From an uncultured Eubacteriales bacterium (lineage in GTDB: Bacteria > Bacillota > Clostridia > Christensenellales > Pumilibacteraceae), in NCBI GenBank assembly GCA_900553005.1, contig USBU01000111.1, positions 1 to 5,075 on the forward strand: a DNA stretch of 5,075 bases, written 5' to 3'. The notes beneath the pieces are model-generated. The model was not told the DNA's origin and made no database searches. It saw only the letters and a program-made list of their open reading frames with translations. Made by a program: the position numbers and the translations under genes. This document shows, piece after piece, positions 1-5,075 of the stretch (positions are counted from its first letter, which is position 1; every line of letters begins with the position of its first letter).

Positions 1-47
1 GAGATGTAGCTCCGTCTCGTGGGCTCGGAGATGTGTATAAGAGACAG
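1..47. other. Nextera i7/Read 2 adapter (library artefact)
   Basis: Bases 14-47 are the 34-base Nextera Read 2 tagmentation adapter, ending in the 19-base Tn5 mosaic end AGATGTGTATAAGAGACAG at 29-47. Bases 1-5 (GAGAT) match the end of the Illumina P7 sequence. Bases 6-13 (GTAGCTCC) sit exactly where the 8-base i7 index belongs, and from memory they match the Nextera XT N718 index. None of this is genomic. The organism's sequence starts at base 48, so nothing biological should be read from 1-47. Confidence 0.98.
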
Positions 48-60
48 GATAAAAGCGTTT

Positions 61-119
61 CGTTAAATTTGCTTTAACGGATAAAATTGCCGAAAAAATA
101 TGTAAAATCGATTTAACGG
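61..119. repeat. TTTAACG half-sites upstream of the YtxC-like gene
   Basis: The heptamer TTTAACG occurs at 73-79 and 112-118, each followed by G. Its reverse complement CGTTAAA lies at 61-67. The 61-67 and 73-79 copies form an inverted repeat with a 5-base gap. They could be protein-binding half-sites or part of a hairpin ending an upstream gene lost off the contig. No U-tract follows on the + strand, so a + strand terminator is not supported. In this AT-rich DNA chance is a real alternative. Confidence 0.3.
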
Positions 120-181
120 TCTTATGAAAATTAATTACTTCAATAAAACATGACCGCATATTTCAGGTTTGCTGATGTCCG

Positions 182-230
182 TTTTTACGCAGTTTATCGA
201 CACGATTCGCATGACAAACGCGCGTAAAAA
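182..230. repeat. Long-loop inverted repeat before the YtxC-like gene
   Basis: TTTTTACGC at 182-190 is perfectly complementary to GCGTAAAAA at 222-230. A second short arm pair lies just inside (GTTT 192-195 with AAAC 216-219). The arms run T-rich then A-rich, the reverse of an intrinsic terminator on either strand, so this is not a terminator. It overlaps the region where a promoter for the downstream gene would lie, so an operator or DNA-structure role is possible. No function is shown. Confidence 0.3.
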
Positions 231-240
231 AAATACTAAT
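211..240 (+). promoter_or_regulatory. Possible weak promoter for the YtxC-like gene
   Basis: ATGACA at 211-216 matches five of six bases of the -35 consensus. An AT-rich TACTAAT follows at 234-240 after about 17 bases, a poor -10 match. Transcription would begin near 247, which keeps the Shine-Dalgarno at 259-263 and the ATG at 269 and excludes the in-frame ATG at 239. It is weaker than the other promoters in the window. The gene could instead be read from an upstream promoter or use a sporulation sigma factor. Confidence 0.3.
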
Positions 241-268
241 GCATACAATATTGAAAGAAGAGGAAATT

Positions 269-1018
269 ATGTTTGAAATCAGATTGACTGTGAGCGCCGC
301 CAACGCCGGATGGACGGCCGGCGATGCCGAACTTAAACAGCAAATAGAGAAGGTCGGCGGACGCGTCGAAATTTCCGACGTATTCGGCAGACACGCAATC
401 GGAATTACATGCGGTCTTAGGGAAAAGGCGCAGGTTGTAAAGCTGATTAAAGAATTTTTAGGTGAAATATATTGCCTTGATCTTAAACGGAAATATCTGT
501 TGGATCGACTGCATTTGCCCATGCTGCAAAATCTTTCAAAGGAGATTCTTATACGCACGCTTATAGCCTTCGACAGGGAACGGGACGCGGAACTTGTGTC
601 CGAAAGCGTAAGGCTTGAAAGCGAGTTTTCGATAGACGGCTTTTATTATTTCAGGCTTAAGGAGCTTAACGAGCGTTGGTCGGAGATAGCAAAGCTTACT
701 GAGGACAACGTTGCTCTTTTATATGATGAAAGCGCTCTTAATCTGCTGCTTAAATTTTTGCTCAGCGCCGTTGCTCCTAAATCGGAAACCGTCCGAATAC
801 TTGAAAAAAACGGGCGTTATATAATGAAGGTTAGCGACGCTCCGCTTGTAGGCAAGTCGTTGTCGTCCGGAGAGCTTATGCTGGAGCTTATCGATATAGC
901 ACCTATGGAAATAGTTTTTGAAAATAAAATAACAGACGGAAAACTGCTTTTGCGGCTGAGCAACATTTTCGACGTAAAAGATGCAAATAATACATTATCT
1001 TTCGGTGAAATTCGTTAG
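269..1018 (+). CDS. ytxC: YtxC-like sporulation-associated protein
   Basis: This encodes 249 residues from ATG 269. The start is chosen over an in-frame ATG at 239 because AGAGG at 259-263 lies 5 bases upstream of 269, whereas 239 has no ribosome binding site. The C-terminal half resembles the YtxC family: GFYYFRLKEL followed by an acidic helical stretch, then LLLKFLLSAVAPKSETVRIL. These parallel the family's GF-x-x-FRLK and LLKYFV...PK...V patterns. There is no signal peptide or obvious membrane segment, so it is probably a soluble cytoplasmic protein. YtxC proteins are annotated as putative sporulation proteins in Bacilli and Clostridia; their biochemical function is unknown. Length is slightly below the usual 280 or so. 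It is separated from yajC by 77 bases holding a promoter, so it is probably its own transcription unit. The family call is from remembered motifs; a generic hypothetical protein is the alternative. Confidence 0.65.
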   Translation: MFEIRLTVSAANAGWTAGDAELKQQIEKVGGRVEISDVFGRHAIGITCGLREKAQVVKLIKEFLGEIYCLDLKRKYLLDRLHLPMLQNLSKEILIRTLIAFDRERDAELVSESVRLESEFSIDGFYYFRLKELNERWSEIAKLTEDNVALLYDESALNLLLKFLLSAVAPKSETVRILEKNGRYIMKVSDAPLVGKSLSSGELMLELIDIAPMEIVFENKITDGKLLLRLSNIFDVKDANNTLSFGEIR

Positions 1019-1023
1019 TTGTC

Positions 1024-1050
1024 GGGTAAAATCAGTTGATTTATTTATCC
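1024..1050. repeat. Inverted repeat overlapping the yajC promoter -35
   Basis: GGGTAAA at 1024-1030 can pair with TTTATCC at 1044-1050 with one G-U wobble. An inner pair ATCA (1031-1034) with TGAT (1037-1040) closes on two bases. The structure begins just after the YtxC-like stop codon and covers the proposed -35 hexamer at 1036-1041. It could be a weak transcript end or an operator. The missing U-tract argues against an efficient terminator. Confidence 0.3.
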
Positions 1051-1064
1051 GATTGTGCTATCAT
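1036..1064 (+). promoter_or_regulatory. Sigma-A-type promoter for yajC
   Basis: The -35 is TTGATT at 1036-1041 and the -10 is TATCAT at 1059-1064, with a 17-base spacer. TG one base before the -10 (1056-1057) gives an extended -10. The predicted start of transcription near 1071 leaves a short leader containing the yajC ribosome binding site at 1083-1087. Confidence 0.6.
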
Positions 1065-1095
1065 TAAAAAAGATTAACTGTAAGGAGACAAATAA

Positions 1096-1512
1096 ATGAA
1101 AGGTTTAGTTCTTATGGGCGCGATGCAGCCTACTCAGATTATTATGATAGTAGTTGTAGTGCTGTTGGTTGTCGCTCTCATAGTATTGCCTATGTTCACA
1201 AACAAAAAGAGACAGAAAGCCATTCAGGAGCTGCATAATTCCATAGCCGTCGGCGATACCGTTAAGACAGTCGGCGGTATTGTCGGTAAGATCGTCGCTA
1301 TAAACGATATCAACGCCGTAGATAAGGAATTTGTGCTTGAGACGGGGTTGGAGGGTAGCAAAACCACTATGGTATTTGATTTTAACGCGATTTATCAGGT
1401 GATGTCCAAAGCTGCTAAGCCGGCCGAGGCGGTAAAGACAGAAAATGCCGAAGAGACTGCCGCGGTAGAGGTTTCCGCCGACGAGGAAAAGAATAAGGAA
1501 GAAAATAAATAA
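1096..1512 (+). CDS. yajC: Preprotein translocase subunit YajC
   Basis: This encodes 138 residues. A short N-terminus is followed by one strongly hydrophobic membrane segment (about 14-33), a basic stop-transfer cluster KKRQK (37-41) and the diagnostic YajC core GDTVKTVGGIVGKI (53-66). The protein should sit in the cytoplasmic membrane with its C-terminal domain in the cytoplasm. YajC associates with SecD and SecF in the Sec holotranslocon and is accessory to protein export. ATG 1096 is supported by AGGAG at 1083-1087 with 8-base spacing; later in-frame ATGs at codons 7 and 10 lack this. The tail after about residue 105 is a low-complexity Ala/Glu/Lys stretch that makes the protein somewhat longer than typical YajC (about 85-115 residues). 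It is likely transcribed from the promoter at 1036-1064 and followed by the terminator-like hairpin at 1546-1592. Confidence 0.95.
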   Translation: MKGLVLMGAMQPTQIIMIVVVVLLVVALIVLPMFTNKKRQKAIQELHNSIAVGDTVKTVGGIVGKIVAINDINAVDKEFVLETGLEGSKTTMVFDFNAIYQVMSKAAKPAEAVKTENAEETAAVEVSADEEKNKEENK

Positions 1513-1545
1513 GCGACTGCGTTTTACATTACAGGTTCTGAAAGT

Positions 1546-1592
1546 AAAATCCTTCTCATATAATTACAGTGTAATTGTGAGGAGGATTTTTT
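1546..1592 (+). terminator. Terminator-like hairpin after yajC that buries the next RBS
   Basis: The arm at 1546-1558 (AAAATCCTTCTCA) pairs with 1578-1590 (TGAGGAGGATTTT) over 13 positions with one G-U wobble. Past a 2-base bulge, 1561-1567 pairs with 1571-1577 (one wobble) around a 3-base loop. A T-rich tract runs through 1587-1596. This is the form of a rho-independent terminator, and the A/T flanks could let it act in both directions. It ends 4 bases before the ATG at 1597. Its 3' arm contains AGGAGG (1580-1585), the only good ribosome binding site for that gene. It may therefore be an attenuator or a translation-blocking hairpin and not just an end point. Confidence 0.75.
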
Positions 1593-1596
1593 CTTT

Positions 1597-1989
1597 ATGC
1601 GGACAAACGACGGTGTTGTAGAGAAGAAAAGCTACGTTTTCGAAATGCTGAAAGCTTTGATTGTCGCGCTTATTATTACGCTGGTGCTGGTATTGGCCGC
1701 GGCGCTGATAATCAAATTGTTCAATTTGCCGACTGAAAGCATAAGCATAGTCAATCAAGTCATAAAAGGCGTTTCGATATTCGTTTCGGCGCTCATATGT
1801 CTTAGGCTTAAAAACTGCGGATTTATACGCGGAATAATTTTGGGTATTCTTTACATTGCGCTTTCTTACGTCGTGTTTTCATTATTCAATGGAGAGTTTT
1901 TATTCGGAATAAATCTGTTAAACGACGTTGCTCTCGGCGCGGTGACGGGGCTTATAAGCGGAATTATTGCCGTTAATTTAAGAAAATGA
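1597..1989 (+). CDS. TIGR04086-family membrane protein
   Basis: This encodes 130 residues with four predicted membrane helices at about 18-40, 49-68, 77-97 and 106-126. They are preceded by a short charged N-terminus and end in the basic tail NLRK. Small four-helix proteins of this type (TIGR04086, related to DUF3792/YrzE) lie beside yajC and the SCIFF genes in many Firmicutes. That position and the segment from NQVIKGVSIFVSALICLRLK to GFIRGIILGILY are the basis for the call. No catalytic motif is visible and the function is unknown. ATG 1597 has AGGAGG at 1580-1585 with an 11-base gap; an in-frame ATG at 1645 would remove most of the N-terminal tail. The ribosome binding site is inside the hairpin at 1546-1592. 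No promoter is visible between that hairpin and the gene, so expression probably depends on read-through from yajC. Confidence 0.8.
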   Translation: MRTNDGVVEKKSYVFEMLKALIVALIITLVLVLAAALIIKLFNLPTESISIVNQVIKGVSIFVSALICLRLKNCGFIRGIILGILYIALSYVVFSLFNGEFLFGINLLNDVALGAVTGLISGIIAVNLRK

Positions 1990-2018
1990 CTGCTTTCATG
2001 TTTTGCCGCCGAAAACAG

Positions 2019-2047
2019 TTGCCAAAATTCGTGTTATATAGTATAAT
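2019..2047 (+). promoter_or_regulatory. Sigma-A-type promoter for scfAB
   Basis: The -35 TTGCCA at 2019-2024 and a perfect -10 TATAAT at 2042-2047 are separated by 17 bases. Transcription should start near 2054, giving a leader of about 27 bases that holds GGAGG at 2063-2067. This implies that the SCIFF peptide gene is expressed independently of the upstream membrane protein gene. Confidence 0.75.
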
Positions 2048-2080
2048 ATCAGCATAAAATCCGGAGGCATAAAAGATATT

Positions 2081-2248
2081 ATGAAACACGTTAAAGTTGT
2101 CGCTAAATCAACGATTTGCAGAGATAAGCATACCGGCTGCGGCGAATGTCAGTCCAGCTGTCAGTCCGCTTGCAAGACCAGCTGCACTGTTGGAAATCAG
2201 TCCTGCGAGCAGAAAATCAACAGAATCGAAAAAGAAGACGTCAGATAA
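2081..2248 (+). CDS. scfA: SCIFF ranthipeptide precursor, seven-cysteine form
   Basis: This small gene encodes 55 residues beginning MKHVKVV, the usual SCIFF opening (MKHIK-like). It carries the family core CGECQSSCQSACKTSC (20-35) followed by TVGNQSC (36-42). SCIFF means six cysteines in forty-five residues. Here Cys20, 23, 27, 31, 35 and 42 are those six, and Cys13 in the leader is an extra seventh. Residues 43-55 (EQKINRIEKEDVR) form a charged tail beyond the usual end. In the studied homologue of Thermoanaerobacter tengcongensis the maturase joins Cys32 to Thr37, as I recall; the same spacing here points to Cys31-Thr36. The peptide's biological role is unknown. GGAGG at 2063-2067 is 13 bases from the ATG, a rather long gap, but there is no other sensible start. 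The gene ends with tandem TAA TAA stops (2246-2251) immediately before scfB. Confidence 0.95.
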   Translation: MKHVKVVAKSTICRDKHTGCGECQSSCQSACKTSCTVGNQSCEQKINRIEKEDVR

Positions 2249-2251
2249 TAA

Positions 2252-3586
2252 ATGGTTCATGCGTTTGACTGCTTAGGTCACAGTTTTTTACTCGATGTCG
2301 AAAGCGGTTCGGTATTCATCGTTGATTCGCTGATTAAGGCGTTAATAGAAAATCACAATTCTCCCGTTGATTTATCAAAGGGGGAATTTTCCCGTTATTC
2401 CGCAACCGAAATAGCCGAAGCCAAAGACGAAATTCAGGCGCTCATTGACGAGGGCGTGCTTTTTACGTCGGAGCCGGAGCATAAAAAGCCGGTATATAAC
2501 GGCGTGATTAAGGCTATGTGTCTCAATATTTCGCATATGTGCAATCTCAGATGCGAATACTGCTTTGCGGACGGCGGTTCTTACAGCGGCGCCATGACAA
2601 ACATGAGCTTTGAGGTGGCAAAAAGCGCCGTTGATTTTTTGGTGGCAAAAAGCGGCGCCCGCAGGAATTTGGAAATAGATTTTTTCGGAGGCGAGCCGCT
2701 GCTTAATCTTGACGTTGTAAAACGCACCGTGGAATATGCGCGCGGCCTTGAAAAGGATAAAAATAAAAATTTCCGCTTTACGATAACAACAAACGCCATG
2801 TTGCTGGACGATGAAACCACGGACTTTTTTAACCGTGAAATGTATAATGTCGTCGTCAGTATAGACGGCCGTAAAAATGTGCATAATTCGGTAAGAAAGA
2901 CGGCTTTGGGCGAGGATTCTTTCGATACCGCAATGAAAAACGCTTTGCGCTTTAAGGAGAGGCGGACAGGACAGTATTATATTCGCGGCACATATACGGC
3001 GCTTAATAAGGATTTTTCCAAAGACGTGCTGTTTTTAAACGATTGCGGTTTTGATCAGATTTCCATAGAGCCGGTCGTATTGCCTGAAACGCACAGATTG
3101 GCGCTTAAAAAGAGCGATATACCGCAGCTTATCGATGAATACGATAAGCTTGTCAAGGAGTATTACGAGCGCAGAAAGACGGATAAGTGGTTTAATTTCT
3201 TTCATTTTATGATCGATATTTATCACGGACCGTGCGAAACCAAGAGATTGGTCGGCTGCGGCGCAGGAAACGAATACGTGGCGGTTGCTCCTAACGGGGA
3301 TATTTATCCGTGTCACCAATTTGACGGCGACTCTTCGTACAGACTGGGCAATGTACTTGAGGGAAGCTTTGATACGAAAATTCCTGAACAATTTGCGGTA
3401 AACAACCTTTTGACAAAGGAAGATTGCCGCGGCTGCTGGGCTAAATATTACTGCAGCGGAGGATGCGCGGCTAACGCCATTCATTACTGCGGCGATATTA
3501 ACAAGCCGTATAAAATGACTTGCGAACTTATGCGCAAGAGGATCGAATGCGCTATTGCCGTCAATTCTTTGGAAAAATCAAAATAA
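2252..3586 (+). CDS. scfB: SCIFF peptide maturase, radical SAM/SPASM
   Basis: This encodes 444 residues. The family enzyme cleaves S-adenosylmethionine to a 5'-deoxyadenosyl radical and forms a thioether between a Cys thiol and a Thr carbon in the SCIFF precursor, in the cytoplasm. Residues 1 to about 85 form the N-terminal region that in this family includes a RiPP recognition element. The radical SAM cluster motif is C97-x3-C101-x2-C104 (CNLRCEYC), and SAM contacts are suggested by FGGEPLL (145-151). The SPASM region binding two auxiliary iron-sulfur clusters contains C328, C336, C354, C392, C395, C401, C405, C413 and C424; NGDIYPC (348-354) and CRGCWAKYYCSGGC (392-405) are typical. Length fits the family. 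The start is 3 bases after the scfA stop codon with only a weak purine-rich site upstream, so translation is probably coupled to scfA. The C. thermocellum homologue is CteB. Confidence 0.96.
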   Translation: MVHAFDCLGHSFLLDVESGSVFIVDSLIKALIENHNSPVDLSKGEFSRYSATEIAEAKDEIQALIDEGVLFTSEPEHKKPVYNGVIKAMCLNISHMCNLRCEYCFADGGSYSGAMTNMSFEVAKSAVDFLVAKSGARRNLEIDFFGGEPLLNLDVVKRTVEYARGLEKDKNKNFRFTITTNAMLLDDETTDFFNREMYNVVVSIDGRKNVHNSVRKTALGEDSFDTAMKNALRFKERRTGQYYIRGTYTALNKDFSKDVLFLNDCGFDQISIEPVVLPETHRLALKKSDIPQLIDEYDKLVKEYYERRKTDKWFNFFHFMIDIYHGPCETKRLVGCGAGNEYVAVAPNGDIYPCHQFDGDSSYRLGNVLEGSFDTKIPEQFAVNNLLTKEDCRGCWAKYYCSGGCAANAIHYCGDINKPYKMTCELMRKRIECAIAVNSLEKSK

Positions 3587-3621
3587 ATGCGCAGGCTGAT
3601 ATAAAAATCAACCGTATTTAA

Positions 3622-3651
3622 TTGACTAATCATGCTTAAATATTATATAAT
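3622..3651 (+). promoter_or_regulatory. Sigma-A-type promoter for secD
   Basis: The -35 TTGACT at 3622-3627 and a perfect -10 TATAAT at 3646-3651 are 18 bases apart. Transcription should begin near 3658, just ahead of GGAGG at 3668-3672. The 93-base gap after scfB holds no convincing terminator, so secD may also receive read-through from scfAB. Confidence 0.75.
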
Positions 3652-3679
3652 GAAGCTATTGCAAGTTGGAGGCTGTTAG

Positions 3680-5057
3680 ATGAAGAGAAAATCGTCAATA
3701 ATCAAACTTACGTTAATTGGCGTTGTTTTGGTAATAGGGATTGTTCTTTCGGTATGCTCGTTCAGCCTGCCGTTTTCATATTACAATTACAATTCTTTCG
3801 CAAGCTCGATTAAGCTCGGCCTTGATTTGAAAGGCGGCGTTTACGCCGTATATGACACCGAAAGCGCAGGCGTTGATAATTTTGAAAGCAAGCTGGAGGG
3901 CACTCAGAAGAGATTGCAGGATTTGTTGGTTTCAAAGGGCTATACCGAGGCGCTTGTAACTATCGAAAATAAGACGAGACTGAGAGTGGAGGTTCCCGAC
4001 GTGGACAACCCCTCCGCGATTTTCGAACTTATCGGCAAGCCGGCAGAGCTCGAGTTTGTGCTTGATGAAACTAACGAGGTTGTTATAACCGGCGATCACG
4101 TAAAAAGCGCGGAAGGCTATTATGATTCGCAGCAAGCGGCTCCTGTCGTGTCGCTGGAGCTTACCGACGAGGGCGGAAAGAGATTCGGAGAAATAACTGC
4201 GGCCAACGTCAATAAAAGTATGTCCATTTATATTGTAACCGACGGAGTAAGGGACGAGACTCCTATTTCGACCGCCAATATTCAGGAGGCCATTACCGGC
4301 GGACGCGCTCAGATTACTATGTCGGGGCAGGATACGCAGGCAGCCGTTGATCTTGCTTCTCAGATAATGAGCGGGACGTTTGACGTAAAGCTTTCGCTTA
4401 AGGAAAGCTCAACGATTTCTCCTACGCTGGGCGAGCAGGCTCTGTTTTTGGGAATTATCGCCGGCGCAGTCGGACTGCTGCTGGTCATTGCATTTCTTAT
4501 TTGGAGATACAGACTGTTCGGAGTTGTCGCAACCATTGCGCTTTTGATTTACGCAGTGCTTATGCTGTTTTTCCTTTCGGTATTTCCGTGGGTACAGCTC
4601 ACTTTGCCGGGCATAGCGGGTATTATCTTAAGCTTGGGTATGGCCGTGGACGGTAATATTATTATTTACGAGCGCATAAGAGACGAGTACCGTGACGGAA
4701 AATCGATACTTGCGTCGCTGCACGCCGGATTTAAAAAAGCTACGGTCGCTATTTTCGACAGTAATATTACTACCATTATTGCGGCGATAATTTTGATAAT
4801 ATTCGGTTCAGGTTCGATTACAGGCTTCGGTATTACGCTTCTTATAGGTATAATACTGTCTATGTTTACTTCTCTCGTTGTGACGCGCGGCTTGTGCAAA
4901 TACTTTACTAATATCAATAACGCGAATGAAAAGCTGTACGGCTTGAAGCGCGGTAAAAATTACGTACCCGGTCAATTTGAAGAAGAGGAAGAGGTTACGG
5001 CAGAAGAGGTCGAAACTACTACTGCGGCGCCCGCCGGCGAAACGGAAGGAGCTCAGG
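3680..5057 (+). CDS. secD: Protein translocase subunit SecD (3' end missing)
   Basis: At least 459 residues are encoded and the frame is still open where adapter begins at 5058. SecD with SecF uses the proton gradient to help complete protein export through SecYEG. A first membrane helix (about 8-28) precedes GLDLKGG (47-53), the SecD D1 signature. An extracytoplasmic domain (about 55-245) follows, then about five C-terminal helices (254-276, 279-302, 307-328, 359-378, 381-403). The fourth-helix motif reads GMAVDGNIIIYERIRDEYRDG (320-340); Asp324 corresponds to the essential proton-path aspartate. GGAGG at 3668-3672 sits 7 bases before ATG 3680. An acidic, Thr-rich tail (about 434-459) lies beyond the last helix. 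It may be the cytoplasmic C-terminus of a separate SecD or a linker to a fused SecF; the contig stops too early to tell. Frame beyond codon 459 is adapter-derived. Confidence 0.95.
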
Positions 5058-5075
5058 CTGTCTCTTATACACATC
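5058..5075. other. Nextera mosaic-end adapter (library artefact)
   Basis: CTGTCTCTTATACACATC is 18 of the 19 bases of the Tn5 mosaic end in reverse orientation, marking read-through into adapter. Read in the secD frame it gives the tell-tale VSYTH tail. On the opposite strand it provides an artificial start for a reading frame beginning MCIRDS. Genomic sequence ends at 5057. Confidence 0.98.

Noticed and set aside
48..77. Possible C-terminal tail of an upstream gene (frame ending in TAA at 75-77)
   Set aside because: Only nine codons are available after the adapter and all three frames hit a stop soon, so there is nothing to distinguish coding from chance.
239..268. Upstream in-frame ATG at 239 for the YtxC-like gene
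   Set aside because: It has no Shine-Dalgarno, overlaps the possible -10 region, and the extra residues (MHTILKEEEI) are simply the translated ribosome binding site region.
163..558. Minus-strand reading frame of 131 codons
   Set aside because: It overlaps the YtxC-like gene, has a Ser/Arg/Phe-rich composition typical of antisense frames, no family resemblance and no ribosome binding site that stands out.
1564..1758. Minus-strand reading frame of 64 codons opposite the TIGR04086 gene
   Set aside because: It is antisense to the membrane protein gene and low in complexity (Gln/Arg/Asn-rich).
1999..2017. Inverted repeat TGTTTT / AAAACA between the TIGR04086 gene and scfA, considered as a terminator
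   Set aside because: The stem is only 6 A/T-rich pairs with a 7-base loop and no U-tract follows. It could be an operator near the scfA promoter but there is too little to call.
2375..3484. Three minus-strand reading frames inside scfB (2375-2884, 2581-2820, 3035-3484)
   Set aside because: They are antisense shadows of a well-conserved radical SAM gene and show no recognisable motifs.
3590..3616. GGCTGAT / ATCAACC near-inverted repeat after scfB, considered as a terminator
   Set aside because: The stem contains a C-A mismatch, is short and lacks a following U-tract.
3932..4917. Minus-strand reading frames inside secD (3932-4135, 4666-4917)
   Set aside because: Both are antisense to conserved SecD coding sequence and have no independent support.
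4808..5074. Minus-strand reading frame of 88 codons beginning MCIRDS
   Set aside because: Its start lies in the Nextera adapter, and the rest is antisense to secD. The MCIRDS opening is a recognised sign of adapter translation.
1..5075. Whole window as a Tn5-like composite element with terminal inverted repeats
   Set aside because: The end sequences are commercial Nextera adapters including an index; no transposase gene is present and the gene content is conserved chromosomal clostridial.

Overview
The window is a bacterial contig fragment with Illumina Nextera adapter at both ends (1-47 and 5058-5075). All recognisable genes are on the + strand. The order is a YtxC-like gene, yajC, a TIGR04086-family membrane protein gene, scfA (SCIFF ranthipeptide precursor), scfB (radical SAM/SPASM maturase) and secD (cut at the right end). 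A SCIFF peptide and its maturase between yajC and secD is a hallmark arrangement of Clostridia. The YtxC-like gene points to a spore-forming lineage or a descendant of one. Library adapters on both ends suggest a metagenomic or draft assembly of an uncultured or lightly sequenced clostridium. I cannot place it below class level from sequence alone.

Layout: 48-268 is AT-rich non-coding DNA with several inverted repeats and a possible weak promoter. 269-1018 encodes the YtxC-like protein. A sigma-A-type promoter with an extended -10 (1036-1064) precedes yajC (1096-1512). A strong terminator-like hairpin (1546-1592) lies between yajC and the membrane protein gene (1597-1989), and its 3' arm contains that gene's Shine-Dalgarno. 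A good promoter (2019-2047) precedes scfA (2081-2248), a short gene encoding 55 residues. scfB (2252-3586) follows after only three bases. Another good promoter (3622-3651) precedes secD (3680 onward), which is open at the contig end.

How the genes fit together: YajC and SecD belong to the Sec holotranslocon accessory complex. ScfB should install a Cys-Thr thioether in ScfA using its radical SAM cluster and SPASM auxiliary clusters. The TIGR04086 protein is a small membrane protein of unknown role that repeatedly sits beside these genes in Firmicutes. The constant neighbourhood with Sec genes suggests, but does not prove, a link between SCIFF and protein export or membrane biology.

The core locus is known. 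The less ordinary points are a SCIFF precursor with a seventh cysteine and a C-terminal extension, the hairpin that buries a ribosome binding site, and SecD motif substitutions. I found no CRISPR array, tRNA, rRNA or mobile element. The terminal inverted repeats of the window are library artefacts.
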